Below, one piece after another: positions 30,475 to 39,808 of a stretch of 64,000 nucleotides of DNA. Position numbers and translations under genes: made by a program. The notes under the pieces were generated by a model. That model did not search any database, was not told where the DNA came from, and saw only the letters and a program-made list of their open reading frames with translations. This DNA comes from Bacillus sp. FJAT-29937 (GTDB lineage Bacteria > Bacillota > Bacilli > Bacillales > Cytobacillaceae). Numbering within the stretch: the stretch's first letter is position 1; every line of letters begins with the position of its first letter. Location of the stretch: assembly GCF_001509555.1 (NCBI RefSeq), contig NZ_LMAS01000006.1, forward strand, positions 1 to 64,000, given 5' to 3'.

Positions 30475-32448
30475 ATGCCATCATATTTAGAAAAGCGCTC
30501 CATTCGCTATCCAATCTTTGGGTTGATGGGCATAACAGTGGTGCTTCTTATTATATTAGCGTATTATAACTGGATTTTTGGCCTAATCGGACTTCTTATT
30601 GTTGTCCTTCCTTTCTATTACCTATTTAAAATCATTTATTTGCAGAGGAAGGAAACAGAAGAATACATATCTACCTTATCTTATCGGGTAAAAAAGGTTG
30701 GCGAAGAGGCCTTAATGGAAATGCCAATTGGGATTATGCTCATTAATGATGATTATTACATTGAATGGACCAATCCTTTTTTGGCCTCATGCTTTGATGA
30801 AGATACGTTAGTAGGAAGATCGCTTTATGATGTAGCAGATTTGCTGGTCCCATTGATTAAGCAAGAAGTGGAAACAGAAGTGATTTCGCTTCAAGACCGT
30901 AAGCTTCGTGTTATTCTGAAATTGGAAGAGCGCCTGCTTTACTTTTTTGATGTAACAGAACAAACAGAAATTGAAAAAATGTATCAAGAAGAAAGAACCG
31001 TTATTTCGATTATCTTTTTAGATAATTATGATGAACTGACCCAAGGGATGGAAGATCAGGCGAGAAGCAGCATTAACAATATTGTGACCTCCATTCTGAA
31101 CAAATGGGCAACAGATAATGGTGTTTTCTTAAAAAGGGTATCCTCCGATCGATTTATTGCAGTCTTTAATGAACAAATACTTCAGTACCTTGAAAAAGGG
31201 AAATTTTCAATTCTAGATGATATTAGAGAAATAACGGCAAAGAGAAACCTGCCACTAACATTAAGCATCGGAGTGGGAACGGGTGTCTCATCCTTGCCTG
31301 AATTGGGCGTTCTTGCTCAATCCAGTCTCGACTTAGCTCTCGGTCGCGGCGGAGACCAAGTGGCCATTAAGCAGACAAACGGTAAAGTTAAGTTCTACGG
31401 GGGGAAAACGAATCCTGTTGAAAAACGAACAAGGGTCCGTGCGCGTGTCATTGCCCATGCTCTGAAGGAGCTAATCACCGAAAGTGATAAGGTGATTATT
31501 ATGGGGCATAAGAATCCGGATATGGACGCCATCGGAGCAGCCATTGGCATTCGAAAAATTGCCCAGATGAATCAGCGTGAGGGGTATATCGTCATTAATC
31601 CGCAAGATATTGACACCGGTATTCAAAGGCTTATGACGGAAATCAAAAAAAGCGAATCCATGTATTCGAAATTTATTACTCCGGCACAGGCTTTAGAATT
31701 GGCAACTGACAATACTCTTTTAGTGATTGTCGATACTCATAAGCCTTCTATGGTTATTGAGGAAAAGCTTGTCCAGAAAATAGATCATGTGGTTGTGATT
31801 GATCACCATCGCCGGGCAGAAGAGTTCATTCATAATCCGCTGCTTGTATATATGGAGCCTTATGCTTCTTCGACTGCTGAGCTAGTGACCGAGCTTCTTG
31901 AATACCAGCCGAAATTTGGAAAGATTGATATGCTTGAGGCAACCGCCTTATTAGCTGGAATTACGGTTGATACGAAGAGCTTTAGTCTAAGAACTGGTTC
32001 AAGAACCTTTGATGCAGCATCCTATTTGCGCTCTCAGGGAGCTGACACTGTTCTCGTGCAGAAATTCCTTAAAGAGGATGTTAATACTTATATTAAACGG
32101 GCCAAATTAATCGAAAATGTGTATTTTTATCGTGAAGGCATTGCGATTGCAAAGGGACAGCCTGATGAGGAAATTCATCAGGTGTTAATTGCACAGACGG
32201 CAGATACATTGTTGACAATGGACGGCGTTCTTGCTTCTTTTGTTATTTCGAAGCGATCTGAAAATACAGTCGGAGTAAGTGCAAGATCTCTTGGAGATAT
32301 CAATGTTCAAGTCATCATGGAAAGCCTAGATGGCGGAGGGCACTTAACAAATGCGGCCACTCAGCTGACAGATCACTCTCTAGATGAAGTAGAAGAACGT
32401 TTACATGCCGCCATTGATGAATATATGGAAGGGAGAAAAAAGGAATGA
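30475..32448 (+). CDS. gdpP: Cyclic di-AMP phosphodiesterase GdpP
   Basis: GdpP (657 residues) degrades c-di-AMP. Two N-terminal membrane helices are followed by a PAS-like domain (about 85-160), a degenerate GGDEF domain (about 170-300) whose motif is SSDRF, and the DHH/DHHA1 catalytic part with [31 protein letters not shown] and [12 protein letters not shown]. All metal-binding residues are present, so it should be active. It overlaps rplI by four bases (ATGA). Confidence 0.97.
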   Translation: MPSYLEKRSIRYPIFGLMGITVVLLIILAYYNWIFGLIGLLIVVLPFYYLFKIIYLQRKETEEYISTLSYRVKKVGEEALMEMPIGIMLINDDYYIEWTNPFLASCFDEDTLVGRSLYDVADLLVPLIKQEVETEVISLQDRKLRVILKLEERLLYFFDVTEQTEIEKMYQEERTVISIIFLDNYDELTQGMEDQARSSINNIVTSILNKWATDNGVFLKRVSSDRFIAVFNEQILQYLEKGKFSILDDIREITAKRNLPLTLSIGVGTGVSSLPELGVLAQSSLDLALGRGGDQVAIKQTNGKVKFYGGKTNPVEKRTRVRARVIAHALKELITESDKVIIMGHKNPDMDAIGAAIGIRKIAQMNQREGYIVINPQDIDTGIQRLMTEIKKSESMYSKFITPAQALELATDNTLLVIVDTHKPSMVIEEKLVQKIDHVVVIDHHRRAEEFIHNPLLVYMEPYASSTAELVTELLEYQPKFGKIDMLEATALLAGITVDTKSFSLRTGSRTFDAASYLRSQGADTVLVQKFLKEDVNTYIKRAKLIENVYFYREGIAIAKGQPDEEIHQVLIAQTADTLLTMDGVLASFVISKRSENTVGVSARSLGDINVQVIMESLDGGGHLTNAATQLTDHSLDEVEERLHAAIDEYMEGRKKE

Positions 32449-32894
32449 AAGTTATATTTTTAAAGGATGTTAAAGGAAAAGGAAAAAAAGGGGAAGTCAA
32501 AAATGTTGCGGACGGATACGCACAAAATTTCCTGATCAAACAAGGCTTGGCTGTTGAAGCAAACCAAGCAAATATAAGCACATTAAGTGCACAGAAGAAG
32601 AAAGAGGAGAATTTAGCTGCAGAAGAGCTGGCTGAAGCCAAAAAGTTGAAGGAAACAATGGATAAAATTACATTGGAGTTTTCAACAAAAGCAGGCGAAG
32701 GCGGACGTCTATTCGGCTCCATTACGAGTAAGCAAATTGCAGAAGAATTACAGAAGGCCCACAGTATTAAAGTGGATAAGCGCAAAATTGAGCTACCGGA
32801 TGCCATTCGCTCACTAGGTTATACGAAGGTTCCTGTCAAGCTTCATTCAGAAGTGACATCCACATTGAATGTCCATGTAAAAGAAGCAAACTAA
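32445..32894 (+). CDS. rplI: 50S ribosomal protein L9
   Basis: L9 (149 residues) has the N-terminal RNA-binding lobe [19 protein letters not shown] with [11 protein letters not shown], a long connecting helix and the C-terminal lobe ([14 protein letters not shown]). The ATG overlaps the gdpP stop, so translation is coupled. Confidence 0.98.
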   Translation: MKVIFLKDVKGKGKKGEVKNVADGYAQNFLIKQGLAVEANQANISTLSAQKKKEENLAAEELAEAKKLKETMDKITLEFSTKAGEGGRLFGSITSKQIAEELQKAHSIKVDKRKIELPDAIRSLGYTKVPVKLHSEVTSTLNVHVKEAN

Positions 32895-32942
32895 ATTTGG
32901 AAGTTCCATTGGCTCATAAACATGATAAAATAGAAGAGTTGA

Positions 32943-32979
32943 AAAAAATGTGATCGGTTCCTGCTGGTCACATTTTTTC
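32943..32979 (+). terminator. rplI terminator
   Basis: The stem AAAAATGTGA with TCACATTTTT surrounds a 14-base loop and ends in Ts. Confidence 0.85.
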
Positions 32980-33070
32980 TAAGCTTTTAGCCATTTTTAA
33001 TTATTTTATTACTGTAATCGTTATTTAACTTTCATATTCCTCTGGATAATAATTAAGGAGGTTTTTATAG

Positions 33071-34426
33071 ATGAATGAATTAGTTGCAGATCGTCTTCCA
33101 CCGCAAAATATAGAAGCGGAACAGGCGGTTCTAGGGGCTATTTTCCTCGAGCCATCTTCCCTCACTTTAGCTTCTGAAATATTGATTCCTGAGGACTTTT
33201 ACCGTGCGGCCCATCAAAAGATTTTCAACGTGATGTTAAAGCTAAGCGATCAGGGAAAAGCGGTTGACTTGATTACCGTGACGGAAGAGCTTGCTGCAGC
33301 AAAACTGATCGAGGATACAGGCGGAGTCAGCTATTTAAGTGAACTTGCAGGTTCTGTTCCGACAGCAGCAAATATAGAGTATTACGCAAAGATTGTGGAG
33401 GAGAAATCCCTTCTTCGCAGGTTAATTCGTACAGCAACAGGCATTGCTCAGGATGGTTATACCCGTGAGGATGAGGTTGAGGTCCTATTAGGGGAAGCGG
33501 AAAAGAATATTCTAGAAGTAGCCCAACGGAAAAATGCAGGCGCCTTTCATAATATTAAGGATGTCCTTGTTCGTACTTACGATAATATTGAAGTCATGCA
33601 CAATCGGAAGGGTGACATTACAGGGCTTGAGACTGGTTTTGCAGAGCTTGATAAAATGACGGCTGGATTTCAGCGCAATGATTTGATTATTGTTGGAGCA
33701 CGTCCATCCGTTGGGAAAACTGCATTTGCCTTAAATGTTGCGCAAAATGTAGCAACTAAAACAGGGGAAAATATAGCGATTTTTAGCCTGGAGATGGGTG
33801 CCGAACAGCTCGCTATGCGTATGCTCTGTGCTGAGGGAAATATTGATGCACAAAGACTGCGTACAGGTTCCTTGACGGATGAAGACTGGGGCAAGCTGAC
33901 GATGGCGATGGGAAGCTTGTCGAATGCAGGGATATTTATCGATGATACACCTGGTGTGCGGATTACAGATATTCGTTCTAAATGCCGCCGTCTGAAGCAG
34001 GAGCATGGCCTTGGGATGATCTTAATTGATTACTTGCAGCTCATTCTCGGCAGCGGACGCTCTGGGGAAAACCGCCAGCAGGAAGTTTCAGAAATTTCCC
34101 GGTCATTAAAAGGATTAGCACGTGAATTACAAGTTCCTGTTATTGCTCTATCTCAGCTTTCCCGTGGAGTGGAGCAGCGTCAAGATAAGCGGCCAATGAT
34201 GTCTGATATCCGTGAATCAGGGAGTATTGAGCAGGATGCGGATATCGTTGCATTCCTTTACCGTGATGATTATTATGACAAAGAATCAGAGAATAAAAAT
34301 ATCATAGAAATCATCATAGCGAAGCAGCGTAATGGTCCAACAGGTACTGTGTCGCTTGCCTTTGTGAAGGAGTATAATAAATTCGTAAACTTAGAGAGAA
34401 GATACGATGATCCTCCTGGTGCTTAA
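33071..34426 (+). CDS. dnaC: Replicative DNA helicase (DnaB family; DnaC in Bacillus)
   Basis: The 451-residue hexameric helicase has an N-terminal primase-contact domain (NIEAEQAVLGAIFLE) and a RecA-like C-terminal domain. It shows Walker A GARPSVGKTAFALN, FSLEMG, the H3 region LIDYLQLI and the arginine-finger block SGSIEQDADIVAFLYRDD (in part). No intein is present. ATG has AAGGAGG upstream. It has its own spacer after rplI and probably its own promoter. Confidence 0.98.
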   Translation: MNELVADRLPPQNIEAEQAVLGAIFLEPSSLTLASEILIPEDFYRAAHQKIFNVMLKLSDQGKAVDLITVTEELAAAKLIEDTGGVSYLSELAGSVPTAANIEYYAKIVEEKSLLRRLIRTATGIAQDGYTREDEVEVLLGEAEKNILEVAQRKNAGAFHNIKDVLVRTYDNIEVMHNRKGDITGLETGFAELDKMTAGFQRNDLIIVGARPSVGKTAFALNVAQNVATKTGENIAIFSLEMGAEQLAMRMLCAEGNIDAQRLRTGSLTDEDWGKLTMAMGSLSNAGIFIDDTPGVRITDIRSKCRRLKQEHGLGMILIDYLQLILGSGRSGENRQQEVSEISRSLKGLARELQVPVIALSQLSRGVEQRQDKRPMMSDIRESGSIEQDADIVAFLYRDDYYDKESENKNIIEIIIAKQRNGPTGTVSLAFVKEYNKFVNLERRYDDPPGA

Positions 34427-34447
34427 TATTCATATTTTTATAGCGGA

Positions 34448-34477
34448 AGAGCCAGTTTTAATAGCTGGTTCTTTTTT
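34448..34477 (+). terminator. dnaC terminator
   Basis: AGAGCCAG pairs with CTGGTTCT (one wobble) across a nine-base loop, followed by TTTTTT. Confidence 0.85.
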
Positions 34478-34495
34478 ATTTTGCTATTTTCATAT

Positions 34496-34539
34496 AAATG
34501 CGAACGAAATGTGATATTTTTATGGAATAGTTCGTGTCT
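34496..34539. promoter_or_regulatory. Putative PurR operator (paired PurBoxes) of purA
   Basis: Two inverted CGAAC cores (34501-34505 and, as GTTCG, 34530-34534) lie about 17 bp apart once each is extended to a 14-bp box. The second extends to CGAACTAT, matching the CCGAACWWT half well. Paired divergent PurBoxes control purA in B. subtilis. Flanking matches in the first box are weak. Confidence 0.55.
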
Positions 34540-34541
34540 TG

Positions 34542-34571
34542 TTGACTTTTTCATAAAACGATTGCTAAGAT
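34542..34571 (+). promoter_or_regulatory. purA promoter
   Basis: TTGACT (34542-34547), an 18-bp spacer and TAAGAT (34566-34571), directly downstream of the paired PurBox-like sites. Confidence 0.6.
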
Positions 34572-34626
34572 GATGATGTTTAAAGGGGAATCAATCTTGA
34601 TTGATAAATCCGGAGGTGCTGTAAAA

Positions 34627-35919
34627 ATGTCATCAGTTGTCGTTGTTGGAACACAGTGGGGAGATGAGGGGAAAGGAAAAATTACCGATTTCTTGTCTGA
34701 AAATGCTGAAGTCATTGCCAGGTATCAAGGGGGAAACAATGCGGGTCATACAATTAAATTTAACGGAGAAACGTATAAGCTGCATTTGATTCCCTCAGGG
34801 ATTTTCTATCGTGAAAAGATCAGTGTGATCGGCAATGGGATGGTAGTTGACCCTAAAGCACTTATTAAAGAGCTTGCCTACCTGCGCGAAAAAGGAGTAG
34901 CAACTGATAACCTCCGTATCAGCAACCGTGCCCATGTCATTCTGCCCTATCATCTTAAATTGGATGAAGTGGAGGAAGAGAGAAAAGGGGCGAATAAAAT
35001 TGGAACAACGAAGAAGGGAATTGGCCCCGCCTATATGGATAAAGCAGCGAGGATTGGCATCCGTATTGCTGATTTATTGGATAAGGAAGTTTTTGAAGAA
35101 AAGCTTGCACGCAATCTGGAGGAAAAAAACCGTTTATTGGAACGTATTTATGAAACACAGGGTTTTACAATAGAAGAGATTTTAGATGAATATTATGAAT
35201 ATGGACAGCAGATCCAACATTATGTTTGTGATACATCCGTAGTGCTGAATGATGCCCTTGATGAGGGGCGCAGAGTTCTCTTTGAAGGAGCACAAGGGGT
35301 CATGCTCGATATCGACCAGGGGACCTACCCATTTGTTACCTCTTCTAACCCTGTCGCCGGGGGAGTAACAATTGGTTCAGGTGTAGGACCTTCCAAGATT
35401 AAACATGTTGTAGGTGTATGTAAAGCTTATACAACCCGAGTGGGGGATGGCCCATTTCCAACCGAACTTGATAATGAAGTTGGCCATCAAATCCGGGAAG
35501 TTGGCCGGGAATATGGAACTACAACAGGACGTCCGCGCCGTGTCGGCTGGTTTGATAGCGTCGTTGTCCGCCATGCACGCCGAGTGAGCGGGCTGACAGA
35601 TCTGTCCTTGAATTCTGTAGATGTCTTAACTGGAATTGAAACTTTAAAAATTTGCGTAGCCTATCGCTATAAAGGGGAAGTGCTCGAGGAATTCCCTGCA
35701 AGCTTAAAGGTGCTGGCAGAATGTGAACCTGTTTATGAGGAACTTCCGGGCTGGAAAGAAGATATTACCGGCTGCAGAACATTAGACGAGTTGCCCGCCA
35801 ATGCGCGGCATTATATTGAGCGCGTTACACAAGTAACTGGAATTCCGTTATCCATCTTCTCAGTAGGTCCTGACCGTACGCAAACGAATGTAGTGAGAAG
35901 TCCTTGGCGGCAAAACTAA
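34627..35919 (+). CDS. purA: Adenylosuccinate synthetase
   Basis: PurA (430 residues) joins IMP and aspartate with GTP hydrolysis, the first committed AMP step. The GTP-binding loop [18 protein letters not shown] and [19 protein letters not shown] (in part) are intact, as is [14 protein letters not shown] at 34627 has GGAGGTG upstream. Nineteen codons in frame before it lie over the promoter, so they are not coding. Confidence 0.98.
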   Translation: MSSVVVVGTQWGDEGKGKITDFLSENAEVIARYQGGNNAGHTIKFNGETYKLHLIPSGIFYREKISVIGNGMVVDPKALIKELAYLREKGVATDNLRISNRAHVILPYHLKLDEVEEERKGANKIGTTKKGIGPAYMDKAARIGIRIADLLDKEVFEEKLARNLEEKNRLLERIYETQGFTIEEILDEYYEYGQQIQHYVCDTSVVLNDALDEGRRVLFEGAQGVMLDIDQGTYPFVTSSNPVAGGVTIGSGVGPSKIKHVVGVCKAYTTRVGDGPFPTELDNEVGHQIREVGREYGTTTGRPRRVGWFDSVVVRHARRVSGLTDLSLNSVDVLTGIETLKICVAYRYKGEVLEEFPASLKVLAECEPVYEELPGWKEDITGCRTLDELPANARHYIERVTQVTGIPLSIFSVGPDRTQTNVVRSPWRQN

Positions 35920-35959
35920 TCTAAAAAGAGTAAAGAGAAAAAATTTCGCAAAATTAAAG

Positions 35960-36003
35960 TGGAGCAAATAGGGATTAATCTAATTGCTCCATTTTCTTTT
36001 TTA
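35960..36003 (+). terminator. purA terminator
   Basis: TGGAGCAA pairs with TTGCTCCA and is followed by TTTTCTTTTTT. It may also stop the convergent glycine-rich gene, where the T-rich tail is weaker. Confidence 0.75.
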
Positions 36004-36054
36004 TTCAATTTATAATCTTCTCCAGAGTGTAGCATGTATAAATAGGAAGGTAAT

Positions 36055-36363
36055 TTAGTATCCTTCGCGATGGGTCCCATATCCTTGATGGTACGGATAA
36101 CCGTCATGACCAAAACCATGACCATAAGGATAACCGCCAAAACCTTGGTGATACCCAGGATAGCCTCCGTATCCCATGCCGTGACCAGGATATCCCCCAT
36201 GGCCCATCCCATGGCCAGGATAGCCACCAAAGCCCATCCCATGTCCAGGGTAGCCGCCATAACCCATGCCATACCCAGGGTAGCCGCCGCCCATGCCCAT
36301 ACCATAACCGGGATAACCCCCCATGCCCATACCAGGAATCATGCCTCCAAATTGTCTATCCAT
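36055..36363 (-). CDS. Glycine/tyrosine/histidine-rich repeat protein
   Basis: This 102-residue protein is almost all repeats of GGYPG(Y/H)GMG(M/Y/F/H), about nine residues long, with a His/Tyr-rich end (GYPYHQGYGTHREGY). I do not recognise a defined family. Such low-complexity Gly-Tyr-His proteins are common among spore coat and spore surface proteins of Bacilli, so a structural coat role is a reasonable guess. ATG has GAGGAGGG upstream on the minus strand. It is convergent with purA. The antisense frame across it is a shadow. Confidence 0.75.
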   Translation of the reverse strand: MDRQFGGMIPGMGMGGYPGYGMGMGGGYPGYGMGYGGYPGHGMGFGGYPGHGMGHGGYPGHGMGYGGYPGYHQGFGGYPYGHGFGHDGYPYHQGYGTHREGY

Positions 36364-36562
36364 ATCTAATATCCCTCCTCAAATCATTACAATTGTAGTG
36401 TATGAGTCCATATTGAAAGAGGAATAGGGCATTTGCCTATTTATCAAGAAATTAAACTTACCATTCAAAGAAATATTTTTTTCGAAAAAACATTGCGCAA
36501 TAATATCTCTCTATGCTATTATAAAAAGCGTCGTCATAAACGATGAAGCAACATAATATACC

Positions 36563-36586
36563 GAGCCATTAGCTCAGTCGGTAGAG
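36563..36586 (+). pseudogene. Truncated tRNA-Lys (5' quarter only)
   Basis: The first 24 bases of tRNA-Lys (GAGCCATTAGCTCAGTCGG then TAGAG), with its upstream ACAT/CCGAGCC context, are duplicated here 154 bp before the intact gene at 36717. After GTAGAG the sequence leaves the tRNA and no acceptor-stem partner (ATGGCTC) follows before the next copy, so this cannot fold as tRNA-Lys. Confidence 0.85.
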
Positions 36587-36700
36587 GATTTTAAAAGATT
36601 GCACTCCGAAGCAGATCTTCCCCGAATGGGAAACTTTTAAAATCTGTGACAAAGACCGTAGGACTTTGGAACACAGTCCGACTACCATCAATATTTAGGA
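36587..36700 (+). other. Structured sequence of unknown origin after broken tRNA-Lys
   Basis: Two hairpins are visible. GATTTTAAAAG (from 36587) pairs perfectly with CTTTTAAAATC about 35 bases on, and the loop contains a smaller TTCCCC/GGGAA pair. Then GTAGGACT pairs with AGTCC..CTAC, and the block ends near GACTACCA. I recognise no RNA family. It may be an inserted element, a fused RNA gene fragment or a processing signal. Confidence 0.5.
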
Positions 36701-36716
36701 AACAACATATTATTCC

Positions 36717-36792
36717 GAGCCATTAGCTCAGTCGGTAGAGCATCTGACTTTTAATCAGAGGGTCGAAGGTTCGAGTCCTTCATGGCTCACCA
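36717..36792 (+). tRNA. tRNA-Lys (UUU), CCA encoded
   Basis: A complete 76-base cloverleaf: acceptor GAGCCAT with ATGGCTC, D arm GCTC/GAGC, anticodon loop CTTTTAA in stem TCTGA/TCAGA, T arm GAAGG/CCTTC with TTCGAGT, and ACCA at the 3' end. Confidence 0.98.
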
Positions 36793-36799
36793 TTTCTTA

Positions 36800-36871
36800 G
36801 GCCCATTGGTCAAGCGGTTAAGACACCGCCCTTTCACGGCGGTAACACGGGTTCGAATCCCGTATGGGTCA
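36800..36871 (+). tRNA. tRNA-Glu (UUC)
   Basis: A 72-base cloverleaf: acceptor GGCCCAT with ATGGGTC, anticodon loop CTTTCAC in stem CCGCC/GGCGG, and T arm CGGGT-TCGAATC-CCGT. CCA is not encoded. Confidence 0.97.
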
Positions 36872-36876
36872 TGGCA

Positions 36877-36928
36877 AATGACATCCAGCAAGCGGCAGGC
36901 AAGCCCGGCCACCTTGCTGGGTGTCATT
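36877..36928. repeat. 16-bp inverted repeat in the tRNA-Glu/tRNA-Phe spacer
   Basis: AATGACATCCAGCAAG (36877-36892) pairs with CTTGCTGGGTGTCATT (36913-36928), one wobble, around a GC-rich 20-base loop. No T run follows, so it is not a standard terminator; a processing stem is possible. Confidence 0.7.
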
Positions 36929-36942
36929 AATACATACAATAC

Positions 36943-37015
36943 GGCTCAGTAGCTCAGTCGGTAGAGCAAAGGACTGAAAATCCTTGTGTCGGCGGTTCGA
37001 TTCCGTCCTGAGCCA
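36943..37015 (+). tRNA. tRNA-Phe (GAA)
   Basis: A 73-base cloverleaf: acceptor GGCTCAG with CTGAGCC, anticodon loop CTGAAAA in stem AGGA/TCCT, and T arm with GTTCGATTC. CCA is not encoded. Confidence 0.97.
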
Positions 37016-37020
37016 TCACC

Positions 37021-37055
37021 AAATAGAGTATGAACCTGTTCATACTCTATTTTTG
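37021..37055 (+). terminator. tRNA cluster terminator
   Basis: AAATAGAGTATGAAC pairs with GTTCATACTCTATTT around a very short loop, followed by Ts. Confidence 0.92.
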
Positions 37056-37240
37056 TTACATAACTGTAATAATTCACTTCCTTTAACGAGAAAAGGTAAA
37101 AATACCGCGCGAATACCCTCCTTTATAAAAACTAGTAGGAAAAACCTAGTCATAATAAGCTTTATTTACTATTTTTCCTCTTCATTTCGACAAAATTCAA
37201 TTGGATTTTTAGGCCCTTGTGGCAGTAAATTGTCATCATT

Positions 37241-37257
37241 TATACAATTGTGTTACA
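37241..37257 (-). promoter_or_regulatory. Possible WalR box upstream of M23 peptidase gene
   Basis: On the minus strand TGTAAC-ACAAT-TGTATA fits the WalR pattern TGTWAH-N5-TGTWAH except for one base in the second half. It lies 135 bp upstream of a cell-wall peptidase gene next to walRK. Nothing else was recognised in the 37056-37391 gap. Confidence 0.4.
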
Positions 37258-37391
37258 TTATGAAGTCAAATAGTCTATTAGGTGGATTATATGGTAAAGT
37301 ATAGAAGTGAAAAAATTACAGTAAATAGAATAATAGTTATATAGCACTAATTGGAAGTGTGTTTGTTGCCGTAGTCTAGGAGGATATACCA

Positions 37392-38864
37392 ATGCAGGAT
37401 TCGACAAATAAATTCACGAAGATCAAAAAACATACATATAATAAATTTAAAACTGCTATCAAAAATACCGCATTAACAGTCTTTGCAATCGGTGCGATTT
37501 CTTTTGCAGCTGGAAGTTCAGCACAAGCCACAGAAAAGCTGACAACAGTTTACTATGTTTATGTTGATAAACAATATATTGGAACTGTTACTGATAAAAC
37601 GGCTATAGAAGGTCTAATTGAAACGAAGCTTAAAGAGGCTCAGTCTTTGAATGAAGAGCTGAAATTATCATTAAACTCTGAAGTTACATATGTACCGGAG
37701 CAGGTTTTCCATGCAAACTCTGAAACGAATCATACAGAGGTCGCAGAGGAAGTTATGAAAGAAATTAAGGTACAGGCCGAAGCTTCTGCCCTAATCATTG
37801 ATGGAAATCCAGTTGCCTACGTCCAAAACGAAGAACAAGCAAACGAAATCATTAAGAACTTGAAGTTAAAATATGTATCAGAAGATGAATTAAAAGCAGT
37901 TGAGGCAATGAAAGCTTCTGCTACTAATACATTACCCCCTTTGAAAGAAAATGAAACTCGTATATTAGACGTTAAACTATCAAAAGAAGTTTCCGTTAAA
38001 ACAGAAAAAATTGAGCCGGCAAACATTCTTTCTGTTGAGGATGCTGTTAAGCTACTTGAAAAGGGATCTTTAGAGGAAGTCAAATATACGGTGAAAGAAG
38101 GGGATGTGCTAGGTGGAATTGCTCAAGCTCATAACCTTACATCCAAGCAATTGCTAGACCTGAATCCTGGATTATCAGAAGACTCCCTTCTGCAAATTGG
38201 CCAGGAATTGAACGTAACCATTTTAAAACCATATATTCACGTTATGATTGAGAAGGAATACTTCACAAATGAAGTGATCCCTTTTGAAAAAGAAGTAGTG
38301 GAAGATGCAAAAATGCCCAAAGGGGAAACAAAGGTTAAGCAAGAAGGAAAAGATGGAAAACGGGCTGCTACCTATCATATCTCCGTACAAAATGGGCAAG
38401 TGTTGAAGAAGGAGATTGTAAAAGAGGAAATCATCGAGCAGCCTGCTAAACATATTGTCGTCAAAGGGACTAAGGTGATTCCATCCCGCGGTGAAGGCAG
38501 CTTTGTCTGGCCTGCGGTTGGAGGATATGTTTCAAGCCATGTAGGCAATCGCTGGGGAAGATTGCACAAAGGAATTGATATCGCTAGACCGAGCAACCGT
38601 ACGATCAAAGCTGCTGATAATGGGGTAGTTGTATCTGCAGGCTACCAAGGCAGCTTTGGCAACAAAATTGAGATTGACCATCAGAATGGCTACCGTACCA
38701 TCTATGCTCATCTATCATCTATTAATGTAAAGCCGGGACAAGTCGTTTCAAAGGGCTCTAAGATAGGAGTAATGGGGTCTACTGGAAACTCAACAGGTGT
38801 ACATTTACATTTTGAACTTTATAAAAATGGCGCACTCCAAAACCCATTAAACTATATTCGTTAA
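37392..38864 (+). CDS. Secreted cell-wall peptidase with LysM, G5 and M23 domains
   Basis: The 490-residue protein has a signal peptide (hydrophobic ALTVFAIGAISFAAG, cleavage after AQA near residue 46). An unassigned region follows, then a LysM domain at about 230-275 (YTVKEGDVLGGIAQAHNLT), a G5 domain at about 278-355, and a C-terminal M23 peptidase. The zinc ligands are in LHKGIDIA and HLHFELY. It is likely a glycyl/D,D-type peptidoglycan endopeptidase bound to the wall. ATG has AGGAGGAT upstream. It directly precedes walR, whose product controls wall hydrolases in Bacilli. Confidence 0.93.
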   Translation: MQDSTNKFTKIKKHTYNKFKTAIKNTALTVFAIGAISFAAGSSAQATEKLTTVYYVYVDKQYIGTVTDKTAIEGLIETKLKEAQSLNEELKLSLNSEVTYVPEQVFHANSETNHTEVAEEVMKEIKVQAEASALIIDGNPVAYVQNEEQANEIIKNLKLKYVSEDELKAVEAMKASATNTLPPLKENETRILDVKLSKEVSVKTEKIEPANILSVEDAVKLLEKGSLEEVKYTVKEGDVLGGIAQAHNLTSKQLLDLNPGLSEDSLLQIGQELNVTILKPYIHVMIEKEYFTNEVIPFEKEVVEDAKMPKGETKVKQEGKDGKRAATYHISVQNGQVLKKEIVKEEIIEQPAKHIVVKGTKVIPSRGEGSFVWPAVGGYVSSHVGNRWGRLHKGIDIARPSNRTIKAADNGVVVSAGYQGSFGNKIEIDHQNGYRTIYAHLSSINVKPGQVVSKGSKIGVMGSTGNSTGVHLHFELYKNGALQNPLNYIR

Positions 38865-38870
38865 TGATCA

Positions 38871-38902
38871 AAGTCTCTAGTTTCGATACTAGAGGCTTTT
38901 CT
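38871..38902 (+). terminator. M23 peptidase gene terminator
   Basis: GTCTCTAGT pairs with ACTAGAGGC (one wobble), followed by TTTTCT. Confidence 0.75.
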
Positions 38903-39088
38903 ACTTCAATAAACTAGGTAATGGCAACTATATAATAATTATCCAGCCCTGCCTCTGACATCCTAGGAAATACAACGTTTTTTCTTATTAGATGAATTCA
39001 CATTTATAACATGTTAAAGTAAAATTGAATGATAATAAACAAAATCTATCAATCAACATAAATCAATCTTCAGGAAAAGGAGAATTAC

Positions 39089-39799
39089 ATGGAAAGAAAA
39101 ATTTTAGTAGTTGATGACGAGAAACCGATTGCTGACATATTGCAATTTAACTTAAAAAAAGAAGGCTTTGAAGTCTATTGTTCGTATGATGGAAATGACG
39201 CTCTCGAGAAAGTGGAAGAAATTAAACCAGACCTTATTCTGCTTGATATTATGCTTCCTCAGAGAGACGGAATTGAAGTTTGCCGGGAAGTAAGGAAAAA
39301 ATACGATATGCCCATCATTATGCTGACAGCAAAGGATTCAGAAATTGATAAGGTGATCGGCCTTGAACTTGGGGCGGATGACTATGTGACAAAGCCATTC
39401 AGCACAAGAGAATTAATTGCCCGTATTAAAGCGAATTTGAGAAGGCATCAGCAAATGGCTGCCAATGCGAATGAAGAGGAAGAGACGAATGAAATTACAG
39501 TCGGAACCTTAATCATTCATCCAGATGCTTATATTGTGTCAAAAAGAGGAGAAACGATTGAACTGACTCACCGTGAGTTTGAGCTTCTTCATTACTTGGC
39601 AAAGCATATTGGACAAGTGATGACCCGTGAGCACCTTCTTCAGACCGTTTGGGGCTATGATTATTACGGAGATGTTCGGACAGTTGACGTAACCGTTCGA
39701 AGACTCCGAGAGAAAATTGAGGATAACCCAAGCCACCCAACCTGGATTGTGACAAGAAGGGGAGTTGGGTACTATTTACGAAATCCTGAACAGGAGTAA
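39089..39799 (+). CDS. walR: Response regulator WalR (YycF)
   Basis: WalR (236 residues) is the essential OmpR-type regulator of cell-wall metabolism. The receiver has the acidic pair DD at 9-10, phospho-acceptor Asp53 in [11 protein letters not shown], and MLTAKD...KPFSTREL. The C-terminal winged helix contains [15 protein letters not shown] and [15 protein letters not shown] has AAGGAG upstream. It heads the conserved walRKHIJ-htrC operon. Confidence 0.98.
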   Translation: MERKILVVDDEKPIADILQFNLKKEGFEVYCSYDGNDALEKVEEIKPDLILLDIMLPQRDGIEVCREVRKKYDMPIIMLTAKDSEIDKVIGLELGADDYVTKPFSTRELIARIKANLRRHQQMAANANEEEETNEITVGTLIIHPDAYIVSKRGETIELTHREFELLHYLAKHIGQVMTREHLLQTVWGYDYYGDVRTVDVTVRRLREKIEDNPSHPTWIVTRRGVGYYLRNPEQE

Positions 39800-39808
39800 G
39801 GACAATCA

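Noticed and set aside
31060..31260. Active diguanylate cyclase in GdpP
   Set aside because: The GGDEF motif is degenerate (SSDRF), as in all GdpP proteins; only the DHH/DHHA1 phosphodiesterase is expected to be active.
34094..34107. Noc-binding-site-like sequence ATTTCCCGGTCATT in dnaC
   Set aside because: Only the left half fits the consensus ATTTCCCGGGAAAT and it lies in conserved coding sequence; a chance match is likely.
36070..36369. Frame antisense to the glycine-rich gene
   Set aside because: It is the complement of a simple repeat and lacks a ribosome site; the minus-strand frame has a good one.
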